Source: Syntrophaceae bacterium
GTDB taxonomy: Bacteria > Desulfobacterota > Syntrophia > Syntrophales > Smithellaceae
Assembly: GCA_009773315.1 (NCBI GenBank)
Contig: WRPE01000033.1
Coordinates: 1 to 34,486, forward strand
Length of the DNA stretch: 34,486 nt
Direction of reading: 5' to 3'
The notes beneath the pieces are model-generated. The model searched no databases. It was not told the origin of the DNA and saw only the letters and a list, made by a program, of their open reading frames with translations. The position numbers and the translations under genes are program-made. The stretch's first letter is position 1. Every line of letters begins with the position of its first letter. Below are positions 16,215 through 23,933 of this stretch, in pieces.

Positions 16215-18796
16215 GTCGCAATCCCTTCGTGGTTCAGGTCTTTGGCGTCGGCAACCGCAGCAACCGCAGCAAAGTCTGTGGCTGAACGTCGCAATCCCTT
16301 CGTGGTTCAGGTCTTTGGCGTCTTCAGCGTTTAAACGTAGTTTAAAACATAGCAAGAAACGCGTCGCAATCCCTTCGTGGTTCAGGTCTTTGGCGTCGCT
16401 ACAAAAGTTCAGTTTGATAAGGCCACTGCCATGCAGGCAGTGTCGCAATCCCTTCGTGGTTCAGGTCTTTGGCGTCTTGAAAGCGTTGAAAGCTTGCATA
16501 GTGCTTGCATTATATGTCGCAATCCCTTCGTGGTTCAGGTCTTTGGCGTCGTTGATTGACTATACACAATTGTTAAGATTGACAAATCGTCGCAATCCCT
16601 TCGTGGTTCAGGTCTTTGGCGTCATCACGAAATCAAATATTAAAAGTTTAAATATAAGGGTCGCAATCCCTTCGTGGTTCAGGTCTTTGGCGTCTCAATC
16701 TTAATCTTTGGCATTGGGATTTGCTGTTACTTTGTCGCAATCCCTTCGTGGTTCAGGTCTTTGGCGTCAGTGTTTAAGCTGACTAAAGCGGACGAAAGAT
16801 TAAGGCGTCGCAATCCCTTCGTGGTTCAGGTCTTTGGCGTCAGAAAGAGACTAAGCACTATCCAGAACGAAGAAGTCCTGCGTCGCAATCCCTTCGTGGT
16901 TCAGGTCTTTGGCGTCGCCACGGGCGCAGCGGAAAACAAACGGGTTGCCTCGGAAGGTCGCAATCCCTTCGTGGTTCAGGTCTTTGGCGTCGGCTCGCCT
17001 GGCGAGCGTTAATACGCCATTAATCAATTGTCGCAATCCCTTCGTGGTTCAGGTCTTTGGCGTCCAATTGAAGTGGACGAATAACAAACTGTCTATGCCA
17101 TGATAGTCGCAATCCCTTCGTGGTTCAGGTCTTTGGCGTCGGTAAAGTCCTAGCAGCGAAAGAAAAATGGACTGACCTGTCGCAATCCCTTCGTGGTTCA
17201 GGTCTTTGGCGTCGGGGCGCTTGTGACGGGAATAAAGGCGGCCATCGTCGGAGGTCGCAATCCCTTCGTGGTTCAGGTCTTTGGCGTCGGCGCCCTGGTG
17301 GATGAAAAGAACAAGGCCTATGGGTCGCAATCCCTTCGTGGTTCAGGTCTTTGGCGTCCGTGCCGTGTGGGCTATGAAATGACCAATGTCAAGGGTGGTT
17401 GCCGTCGCAATCCCTTCGTGGTTCAGGTCTTTGGCGTCAGGAAAAATGCTTAATCCGCCCATTACCGGCGCACGTGTTTGTTTCGTCGCAATCCCTTCGT
17501 GGTTCAGGTCTTTGGCGTCCGCCGTGAGCAAATGGAAACGATATGGAATGATTATTGATAGTGTCGCAATCCCTTCGTGGTTCAGGTCTTTGGCGTCGGA
17601 CGAAGACGCCGCAACGCGCATCATCGCAACGTTTGGTCGCAATCCCTTCGTGGTTCAGGTCTTTGGCGTCGTAGCAGATTGCGAGGGGTGCAGGAGAGCT
17701 TATGTCGCAATCCCTTCGTGGTTCAGGTCTTTGGCGTCAAGGATTATAGCCAATTAGCCAATGAGTTAATTTTTAAACGTCGCAATCCCTTCGTGGTTCA
17801 GGTCTTTGGCGTCAAAACACAAGTAATTAAAAAGGATTATAGCCAATTAGTCGCAATCCCTTCGTGGTTCAGGTCTTTGGCGTCGCATATCTGAAAATTA
17901 TCTGACCCGCGCCGCCCTTCCGGGTCGCAATCCCTTCGTGGTTCAGGTCTTTGGCGTCATTCCGACTTATAATGAATTGAAAAAGTCCCGCACGGTCTCT
18001 AGTCGCAATCCCTTCGTGGTTCAGGTCTTTGGCGTCATGTCAGAAGGAGGCAACGCTATGATGGAAGATGCTATCACAGTCGCAATCCCTTCGTGGTTCA
18101 GGTCTTTGGCGTCGGGGAAACAAAAAAAAAGCAGATGCACGCGCGAATATGCGCGTCGCAATCCCTTCGTGGTTCAGGTCTTTGGCGTCTGCGGTGCAAT
18201 CTGTACTGCGGAAGATGAAAACAATTCCTGCGTCGCAATCCCTTCGTGGTTCAGGTCTTTGGCGTCTTATTTTTCCTCCATCCTTCAAAAAAAGCTGCGA
18301 TACCGTCGTCGCAATCCCTTCGTGGTTCAGGTCTTTGGCGTCTCGCGTAGAGCTTTCCGATACAGCGACGCTTCTGGTGTCGCAATCCCTTCGTGGTTCA
18401 GGTCTTTGGCGTCAAGGGGTTGAGGGGTTTGCGTGATATGGTCAACCTTGCACAAAGTCGCAATCCCTTCGTGGTTCAGGTCTTTGGCGTCAAGAAAAGG
18501 GGAAAGTATGAATAAGCAGATTATAGTAATGTCGCAATCCCTTCGTGGTTCAGGTCTTTGGCGTCCGCCGGGTGAGTGGAAAATGACAATGAACCGATAC
18601 GGAATTGTCGCAATCCCTTCGTGGTTCAGGTCTTTGGCGTCAACCGCTTTGTCGAAAGCGGCCTTCCCGGTTTTATCAATGTCGCAATCCCTTCGTGGTT
18701 CAGGTCTTTGGCGTCTAGAGGCGACAAGATGAAGCAAATAACAAACATCATTGTCCCGGTTGTCGCAATCCCTTCGTGGTTCAGGTCTTTGGCGTC
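16215..18796 (-). CRISPR. CRISPR array, 35 repeats of 35 bp and 34 spacers
   Basis: Every repeat is identical over 35 nt as far as I can read; spacers are 33-46 nt, mostly 38-41. On the minus strand the repeat starts GACGCCAAAGACC and ends GGGATTGCGAC. The last eight bases, ATTGCGAC, equal the crRNA 5' handle known for Thermus type III systems, so transcription is right to left, away from cas1-cas2. The leader is then on the right and the newest spacers are near 18.7 kb. The repeat is free of stops in all three plus frames and two minus frames, so long ORFs across the array are artefacts. The terminal repeat at 16215 is not degenerate, which suggests the old end was cut off by rearrangement. 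Confidence 0.98.
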
Positions 18797-18873
18797 CGCG
18801 GTTCTCCATTTATCTTTAATTTCATATTTATGTCCCCTGCTATTCGCGAACCTCTTGTTACAAAACCCTGCAT
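18781..18873 (-). CDS. possible leader peptide ORF ending inside the first repeat
   Basis: 30 codons. AAAGGAGGTGAT (18892-18881) is a long exact match to the complement of the 16S rRNA 3' end, followed 7 nt later by ATG (18873-18871). The peptide begins MQGFVTRGSRIAGD and ends EPRTPKT, with the TGA inside the first CRISPR repeat (18783-18781). Whether it is translated, or only mimics a start region, is unknown. Confidence 0.35.
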   Translation of the reverse strand: MQGFVTRGSRIAGDINMKLKINGEPRTPKT

Positions 18874-19103
18874 CCTTAAAATCACCTCCTTTTACCGGTT
18901 GATAATACAGCATAATCGTTCATAATTAAAAGCGTTTTATCGCCGCCGCGAACCATGCGGTGTGTATTTTTACATCATGAAGAAAATCAATAGTTTGCAT
19001 AGATCAACTTTTTTACCGTCAGGTTCATTTATTTCACCCTCCCTCACCCTCTCTGAGGCTGTGTCGCACTATCTGCACCCCTTATCAAGATCGTCTATAC
19101 ATT
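18797..19103 (-). promoter_or_regulatory. CRISPR leader
   Basis: 307 bp between the second cas2 stop and the first repeat; AT-rich towards the array. A possible -10 box, TATTAT, is on the minus strand at about 18907-18902 (from GTATTATCAACC) with a weak TTTAAT 17 bp upstream. This places transcription start about 100 bp before the first repeat. The segment also carries the ribosome-binding-site-led ORF and, at its far end, one copy of the GAGGCTGTGTCGCACTAT motif. Confidence 0.65.
19055..19072. repeat. copy of the GAGnCTGTGTCGCA motif
   Basis: GAGGCTGTGTCGCACTAT, 15 of 18 identical and in the same orientation as the left arm of the element at 19449-19612. The two same-sense copies bracket the second cas2. 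Confidence 0.5.
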
Positions 19104-19382
19104 TCAGTAAACATAATACTCGCTGTCCGGATCGGTAAACTGTCCCTGGCCGATAATCTCCACTGTGCCCGCGCAGGGCTCACAAAGTGGAAAATATTTC
19201 ACGCCGTCTTCTTCCTCTACAATAATCTTTTCGACCCTTTCTTTCAAGCCATGAAACGCCTGTGGCGTCATGCTCACCTCAAAGATGGACTTCTGAACTC
19301 TGACGCCGTAATCAAGCATCACCTTGGCAATGCGCATCAGCCGCCGTGGGTCGGCAATATCGTAAGCAACGATCATGTTCAT
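19104..19382 (-). CDS. cas2: Cas2, second copy
   Basis: 92 residues, normal for Cas2. The ferredoxin-like beta strand MNMIVAYDIADPRRLMRIAK carries the conserved Asp8, then VRVQKSIFEVSM and a C-terminal segment with CEPCAG. GGAGG lies 9 nt before the ATG. Cas2 dimers bridge two Cas1 dimers in the spacer integrase. This copy is clearly divergent from the cas2 258 bp upstream, not a recent duplicate: for example YDIADPRRL versus YDITDPKRL, with different C-termini. It is separated from that gene by a repeat-rich segment and is closest to the leader. It could pair with the same Cas1 or be a leftover of another adaptation module. Confidence 0.92.
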   Translation of the reverse strand: MNMIVAYDIADPRRLMRIAKVMLDYGVRVQKSIFEVSMTPQAFHGLKERVEKIIVEEEDGVKYFPLCEPCAGTVEIIGQGQFTDPDSEYYVY

Positions 19383-19448
19383 GTGATTTAGCCTCCATTA
19401 CAAATCAACCGTTCCACATTTTGATTCCTGCTATTCCCCGTCCTCGAT

Positions 19449-19612
19449 CCCTCCCACCAGAGACTGTGTCGCAATAGCCAGAAATGCCATAAAATACGTC
19501 ATACCGGTGAAAGCCGGTATCCAGAACTTACCGATAATACTGGATTCCGTATCGCGCTTCGCTTGTACGGAATGACGAAATTGTAATTGCGTCACAGTCT
19601 CGCAGGGGAGGG
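19449..19612. repeat. MITE-like inverted-repeat element between the cas2 genes
   Basis: 27-nt imperfect inverted repeats at 19449-19475 and 19586-19612, 22 of 27 matching, with core AGACTGTG and CGCAAT. Inside, 19497-19577 is a second palindromic unit: CGTCATACCGGTGAAAGCC at one end and, inverted, CGTCATTCCGTACAAGC at the other. Such CGTCATtCCGG repeats are common in intergenic DNA of Proteobacteria. No coding capacity. Confidence 0.65.
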
Positions 19613-19639
19613 AAGAAACAATGTGCGCCAGTCGCGAAA

Positions 19640-19915
19640 CTAGACAATCATATAATCCAATTGCGTGACTTTCAGGCCTGTGCCGGATAACACGACTTTG
19701 TTGATGCAGCGGTTGCAAAGCTTGTAGATGCGCACAGAGTCTTTCGCAATATCCAGATTTTCACGGCAGTAGGCGCGTATTCGCTTTAATGCAATGTCGT
19801 CAATGTCGCACTCAAAAACTGATTTTTGTGTGCGCAAGCCGAATTCCTTTAGAAACCCGCGCAGATTATTAAGGCGCTTGGGGTCTGTAATATCGTAGGT
19901 GATGAGTGTGATCAT
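19640..19915 (-). CDS. cas2: Cas2, first copy
   Basis: 91 residues with the Cas2 strand MITLITYDITDPKRLNNLRG (Asp8), then LRTQKSVFECDID and a C-terminal region containing RIYKLCNRC. The ATG overlaps the cas1 stop (ATGA), so it is translationally coupled to cas1 and is the obvious partner of that Cas1. The CxxC-like KLCNRC is shared in position with CEPCAG of the other copy. Confidence 0.95.
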   Translation of the reverse strand: MITLITYDITDPKRLNNLRGFLKEFGLRTQKSVFECDIDDIALKRIRAYCRENLDIAKDSVRIYKLCNRCINKVVLSGTGLKVTQLDYMIV

Positions 19916-21075
19916 TTCAACAGCACCGGCTGATAGACCTGAGCTTCGCCTTCGATGACTTTGCGGTAATGTCCGGCCTGATAAATCAAGACATCTGCAT
20001 AGGTCAGCGTTCTTTCGGCGGGCGGGTAATAAAACTCCGTGGTCAGCTTCTTTTCAAAAGCCTCAATCACCCGTATAAACGCTTCCCGCTGGAGCTTGAC
20101 GGGATATTTCCCCATTGGCTTTGCCGCAGTTGCTTCAGCATCCATTCTTTGCTCAGGGATGTCGAAAGCGACAGAGTCCATCTCGTTGCCGGAAATCCAG
20201 CCGATGGGGTCTTTACTGACATCAGCCATCGCAATGCGCGTAATGTCCTCGCCCGATGCAATAGCCATTTCCTGCGGCTTCTCTTCGTAAAAATCATCTT
20301 TCTGCAAAATCTTTAAATTGAACAGCGACAAGGTCAGTGTATCCGCAATGATGCTCCGAAACTCTTCCATCAAATCCAGCACCAGGGAGTAACGACCATA
20401 GTCGATGGAATGCAGAAAGCCGGGATAGGGATCCAAACCCGCCACGCGCACCGCCGCGTAAACACGATTCATCAGGAAGGTGTAGAGCAGCGATAAAATG
20501 GAGTTGACCGGATCGGTCGGCGGGCGGCGAACGCGCCGCGTGAAGCTCTGCTTTTCAATAAAACCGGCCGGGAAGGCTTCAAAATACAACGCCCCGGCGC
20601 GTCCTTCATAACCGCGAATGCTGTCCACATTATCTGCTTTCTCCAAAACCGGCAACAAATCCTGAATCTCCCGCGCCTTGCGACCAGCAATGTCGGCATC
20701 ACGGCTGCGGCGAATCCGCATGAGCAGGGTGGCCATGTTTGTCAGCTTTCCGGCGACAACCGAGCGCGCCATCCTCACGGCAAAAGCCGTATCATCCAGC
20801 AGCGCGTATTGCTTTTTGTGGAGAAATACATTGCGAGATTCAGGCGAGGCCATTCGCCCTAGATACCGCCCGTTCTGCGTCAGAAAGACCGTGTCGATTT
20901 CGTGCCGCAGAATTTGCGCAAGCGCGCTGTGCGTGATTTCCACGTTGCCGAACAGCACAATCTGTTTGAGCTTGTAGGTAAACAATGTGTTGTAGGTGGC
21001 CTCACCCTTCTTGACGAGCAGATGACGGCCTTCCTTCACAATGCGCGCCCCTTGCGTGTTGACATAAACGACCAT
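19912..21075 (-). CDS. cas1: Cas1 spacer integrase
   Basis: The ATG ending at 21075 is preferred to the one 30 nt upstream because AAGGAGG lies between them and the protein then begins MVVYVNTQGARIVKEG, as Cas1 proteins do. 387 residues, somewhat long; the C-terminal part has an insertion (about residues 250-320, rich in Asp/Glu). Catalytic residues are in place: E157 in GYEGRAGALYF, H222 in DPYPGFLHSID, and D234/E237 in LVLDLMEEFR. It joins new spacers at the leader end of the array with Cas2. It has its own putative promoter, with the palindrome also found before cas10. Confidence 0.95.
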   Translation of the reverse strand: MVVYVNTQGARIVKEGRHLLVKKGEATYNTLFTYKLKQIVLFGNVEITHSALAQILRHEIDTVFLTQNGRYLGRMASPESRNVFLHKKQYALLDDTAFAVRMARSVVAGKLTNMATLLMRIRRSRDADIAGRKAREIQDLLPVLEKADNVDSIRGYEGRAGALYFEAFPAGFIEKQSFTRRVRRPPTDPVNSILSLLYTFLMNRVYAAVRVAGLDPYPGFLHSIDYGRYSLVLDLMEEFRSIIADTLTLSLFNLKILQKDDFYEEKPQEMAIASGEDITRIAMADVSKDPIGWISGNEMDSVAFDIPEQRMDAEATAAKPMGKYPVKLQREAFIRVIEAFEKKLTTEFYYPPAERTLTYADVLIYQAGHYRKVIEGEAQVYQPVLLK

Positions 21076-21118
21076 TGCTTTTATTTCCTCCTTCCCACGT
21101 TTCATGCGTGTGGGAAGT

Positions 21119-21164
21119 AGGATAAGTCAGACCTGAATACAAAGTCAAAGGCGGCAACGTTGCC
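21119..21164 (-). promoter_or_regulatory. putative cas1 promoter with palindromic operator
   Basis: GGCAACGTTGCC (21164-21153), TTGACT (21148-21143), an 18-bp spacer and TATCCT (21124-21119), then 43 nt to the cas1 ATG. The palindrome ends 28 bp before the -10 box, the same distance as at the cas10 promoter. The AACGTT centre resembles LacI-type operators, but no regulator gene is evident here. Confidence 0.55.
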
Positions 21165-21216
21165 ATGGGTGGGCTTTTTCCATTACAATATTCAGTTGTC
21201 AAAGAACGCTTGTTTC

Positions 21217-22446
21217 TTATAACTGAGGAAAATCAAAATAATCTGTCATCTGGCAAAAGCCGGTCACCGTTTCTAATGTATCGTTCGCCGTGCGCTCATT
21301 GACAGGCTGTATGCCGTGCGCCAAAATAGATTTATTGCGGCTGCTCTGAATATTTTTAATCTTTGCTTCGTACTCATAAAAGCGCTTTCCTGCCTCATGG
21401 CCTGCGGCACGAAGAACTTCATAGGTTGCCTGCAACGGCAGTTTCATCATCTCTGTGTGAGGGTCGCGATATTTGCGCATAAATTCATTATGCAGTTCCT
21501 GTGGTATTTTGGCCGGTTTTACTTTATCCGTTGTGCATCCTATTTTTTTCTCAAAACAGATTTGGCCGTATAACTCGAGCGCACGATAGATACGGGCGGA
21601 CGCGTCATCATACCTTTTATCCGCGATTCGCCTGCGTGCGTTGTTGATCAATTCTTTAACCAGGATCAAGTCAAATAATTGCATGCCGTTTGTCTTCGCC
21701 ATAATTTCGGAAAGAAAATCAATATGACCTTTTAATTCATCACTGAGGCGTTGATAGTTTTCATTGGTATAGTGTTTTAAATAATCGGACAATTGCACCG
21801 CGCCTTTTTTCAGACAATCGAGCGCTTCTTTATGACGAAATTGTTCCCACAGAAGAAAACCATTCGCCAAGGGCCGCACAAACTGGAAGAAAGTACTGAT
21901 CTGCGTTGGCAACTCTCGCTTGCACAAATCAAGAATCTGAATAACAGCGGAATAACGACGTGCATTGAACAAAATGACGACCTGACGTCTTTCCTCCTCG
22001 GCAAAAGCCGACCAGGGATTCATGTCTGAATACATTTTTTCATGGCCATTTTGGACAACACCCAACCCATCCTTTGACCTTGTTTCACCCCCGACATAAT
22101 TAAAGTCATAGGCATAACCGACCGTGGCCAGAAGAAGGGCAGCCGACATGACTTTTGTACCGCCTGTGTAATCGACGATGATGTCCTGTTCCGGTATCTC
22201 ATGCCTGGCCGCCCTGTCCACGCAGCGCTTGGCGGCCTTGTAACACTCAAACAGCGAGTTGGGATTTTCCGTGATCTCGGATTCAATCTTGTTCGGCTTA
22301 TAAACGGCGCCTTGCAACACCTCACCCGTTTTTAAAATAGAGTCATGCGACGCAAAGAAGATCAGGGTTTCCGGCTGATGTTCGGCAATACTTTTTTTAA
22401 GTGGTTCCGGCGAACCGCCAATGGACATAATCATTAACTTTGACAT
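21217..22446 (-). CDS. csm6: Csm6-like CARF-HEPN ribonuclease (TIGR02710-type)
   Basis: 409 residues. N-terminal CARF domain: MSIGGSPEPLKKSI, then VDYTGGTKVMSAALLLATVG (DYTGGTK at 92-98), the ligand-binding signature of this family. C-terminal HEPN domain with catalytic R370 and H377 in RNKSILAHG (R-x6-H). Cyclic oligoadenylate made by the Cas10 palm domain would bind CARF and switch on non-specific RNA cleavage by HEPN. It sits between the nucleotidyltransferase gene and cas1. A 39-codon paralogous N-terminal fragment overlaps its start by 13 bp, so expression may be coupled. Ribosome-binding site weak (AAGGG, 9 nt). Confidence 0.88.
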   Translation of the reverse strand: MSKLMIMSIGGSPEPLKKSIAEHQPETLIFFASHDSILKTGEVLQGAVYKPNKIESEITENPNSLFECYKAAKRCVDRAARHEIPEQDIIVDYTGGTKVMSAALLLATVGYAYDFNYVGGETRSKDGLGVVQNGHEKMYSDMNPWSAFAEEERRQVVILFNARRYSAVIQILDLCKRELPTQISTFFQFVRPLANGFLLWEQFRHKEALDCLKKGAVQLSDYLKHYTNENYQRLSDELKGHIDFLSEIMAKTNGMQLFDLILVKELINNARRRIADKRYDDASARIYRALELYGQICFEKKIGCTTDKVKPAKIPQELHNEFMRKYRDPHTEMMKLPLQATYEVLRAAGHEAGKRFYEYEAKIKNIQSSRNKSILAHGIQPVNERTANDTLETVTGFCQMTDYFDFPQL

Positions 22447-22553
22447 AAATGGTTACCCTTTGTTCTCTCGTTTTGATCAGCTTTGCTCTTTTTGACGGCA
22501 TTGATCACCGGCTCCGCGGAACCGCCGACGGAAAGAATTGTGATTTTTTTCAT
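22434..22553 (-). pseudogene. N-terminal CARF fragment paralogous to csm6
   Basis: 39 codons with a good ribosome-binding site (GAGGTG). The first residues, MKKITILSVGGSAEPVINAV, align with MSKLMIMSIGGSPEPLKKSI of the adjacent csm6; after about 25 residues homology is lost and it stops within the csm6 start. It looks like the remainder of a tandem second CARF gene removed by deletion. It may still be translated and couple into csm6. Confidence 0.65.
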
Positions 22554-22560
22554 GCGCACC

Positions 22561-23133
22561 TCACGTTAAGTTGGGCAAATCTTTGCCCGTCATGATCTGC
22601 TCAATCTCTCTTGCGATGCCCATTTTTTGAGACCATTTTTTTATGTACGCCCCATCCAGGCATTCACCCTGAACGGCAACAATGCCACGGGCATCCCCTA
22701 ATTGTCTTTCTGACGGCGTCAGCTTATGCCAATATACTTTGTGCAACAGAACATCTTCCGCTGTCGCCATAACGGCGTAAAATCCGACGTATATTTCCAC
22801 CTGCCTTGCTCTGCTGAAACAAGACAATGCAAAAGCATCCCCTTGACTGATCCAGAAATCAACTTTCCAGCCTGTCTGATCATGGATAAAGTTGAACATG
22901 CCTGTTCCCGCAAACGCATTGATGATGCCCTCCTTACTGATGTAACCGTCATGTATAAATAAAGCGACAAGGCGATCAGCATCTTCTTTTCGCACATTGA
23001 CCACCAGGTCGATATCATGCGTGAAACGCGGTATGCCATAATAAGCACTGGCGATTGAACCCGTGATAAAATATGGAATGCTGTTCTCCTCAAGCTTCGC
23101 TACAAGCCATTTAATAACGTCCAGTTGTTCCAA
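22561..23133 (-). CDS. nucleotidyltransferase-fold protein (MNT-like)
   Basis: I place the start at TTG 23133 because GAGG precedes it by 7 nt. GTG 23175 or ATG 23172 would overlap the upstream gene by over 60 nt. The product is 190 residues. Pol-beta nucleotidyltransferase signature: FITGSIASAYYGIPRFTHDI followed by DLVV, with G-S at 25-26 and the D40-x-D42 metal ligands. A later acidic residue may lie in KVDFWI. Such proteins act as tRNA- or protein-modifying toxins or antitoxins, or are uncharacterised. The upstream small gene overlaps it by 23 nt, suggesting a two-gene unit. It is nested inside the type III locus between abiEi and csm6. Function not assigned. Confidence 0.75.
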   Translation of the reverse strand: MEQLDVIKWLVAKLEENSIPYFITGSIASAYYGIPRFTHDIDLVVNVRKEDADRLVALFIHDGYISKEGIINAFAGTGMFNFIHDQTGWKVDFWISQGDAFALSCFSRARQVEIYVGFYAVMATAEDVLLHKVYWHKLTPSERQLGDARGIVAVQGECLDGAYIKKWSQKMGIAREIEQIMTGKDLPNLT

Positions 23134-23320
23134 TCGCCATCCTCTTTCTGCTGCGTTTGATAATTTCTTCATCACTCAGGTTCGGATGCAGCGATTTTTC
23201 CGAAGCCTGTACCTGCGCCAGCGCCATTTCCCACATTTCAAAAACAATGCGCAGCCTTTCGACACCGGTCATCCGTTGATATATTTCAATCTGTTTTCTC
23301 GCGCCTTCCTGCGGATTCAT
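23111..23320 (-). CDS. small helical protein paired with the nucleotidyltransferase
   Basis: 69 residues. The pattern RMTGVERLRIVFEMWEMALA, then HPNLSDEEIIKRSRKRM, is often found in short proteins upstream of nucleotidyltransferase-fold genes; I know no function for it. GGGAG lies 10 nt before the ATG. Its 3' end overlaps the nucleotidyltransferase gene. The two could form a toxin-antitoxin-like pair, which is inference from gene arrangement only. Confidence 0.7.
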   Translation of the reverse strand: MNPQEGARKQIEIYQRMTGVERLRIVFEMWEMALAQVQASEKSLHPNLSDEEIIKRSRKRMAIGTTGRY

Positions 23321-23375
23321 AAAACCATAACTCCCATCAATATAATCATAACATTTTTGTACTTAAACCACATTT

Positions 23376-23933
23376 TCAAATTATTGCCTCCAGGCGCTTC
23401 CTGACGACGACGGGAAACGCTTCGGAAAGCGACATCAATTTATCCTTTTGGATGTGGTCGAGATCCAACTCATCGGCAAACGGGATGCGCTTGCGCAGGT
23501 AGATGGTATCGAGGAGTGCCTTTTCCGGCAGCGCCATGTTGAAGCCGTCGCGGGTTTCAAAACCGTTGAAGAGGCGGGGCGCGATGCGCGAAAATTCAAT
23601 CGTCACGCCGCCGAATTGGATATTCCGGGAAACGCCGACTGCCGTATCGAGCGTCAGAACCGTGCAGACAACAGGCGATTGAAGGATCAGGCCGTGACGG
23701 TTGAGCGCCCATTCGCAGGAAAGATAGGAAGGCGTCCGCAAAAAGCAGGCAACCTCTTCAACACTTGGCTCACCTTCACGAAGTCTGTTGATATAGACCC
23801 CGCGCGTTACCCGTTCAACAAATCCTTTAGCCAGCGCCCGTGTGAGGAAGACATTGGCATTGCCTGTGAATTTTTCCACATCAGCATAATGAAAGAGGTT
23901 CGGCAATTGCCTGAGGATATTGACGGACGTCAT
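23376..23933 (-). CDS. abiEi: AbiEi-like antitoxin / transcriptional regulator (type IV TA)
   Basis: 185 residues. An N-terminal winged helix (LFHYADVEKFTGNANVFLTR then ALAKGFVERVTRGVYIN) and the C-terminal domain (SYLSCEWALNRHGLILQSP, then EKALLDTIYLRK) match AbiEi-family antitoxins. These repress the operon and counter the nucleotidyltransferase toxin AbiEii. Its ATG overlaps the AbiEii stop by 4 nt (ATGA). The gene order is reversed compared with the classical abiEi-abiEii operon: here the toxin is translated first. Confidence 0.85.
   Translation of the reverse strand: MTSVNILRQLPNLFHYADVEKFTGNANVFLTRALAKGFVERVTRGVYINRLREGEPSVEEVACFLRTPSYLSCEWALNRHGLILQSPVVCTVLTLDTAVGVSRNIQFGGVTIEFSRIAPRLFNGFETRDGFNMALPEKALLDTIYLRKRIPFADELDLDHIQKDKLMSLSEAFPVVVRKRLEAII

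Noticed and set aside
17214-17323. Similarity between two adjacent spacers (both encode GALV in one frame)
   Set aside because: DNA identity is only scattered; too weak to claim related sources, unlike the 18-nt overlap elsewhere.
16213-18809. Long ORFs of 60-163 residues across the array on both strands (repeating RNPFVVQVFGV, VAIPSWFRSLAS, DAKDLNHEGIAT)
   Set aside because: They are read-through of the CRISPR repeat, which lacks stops in most frames; no start sites or protein-like composition.
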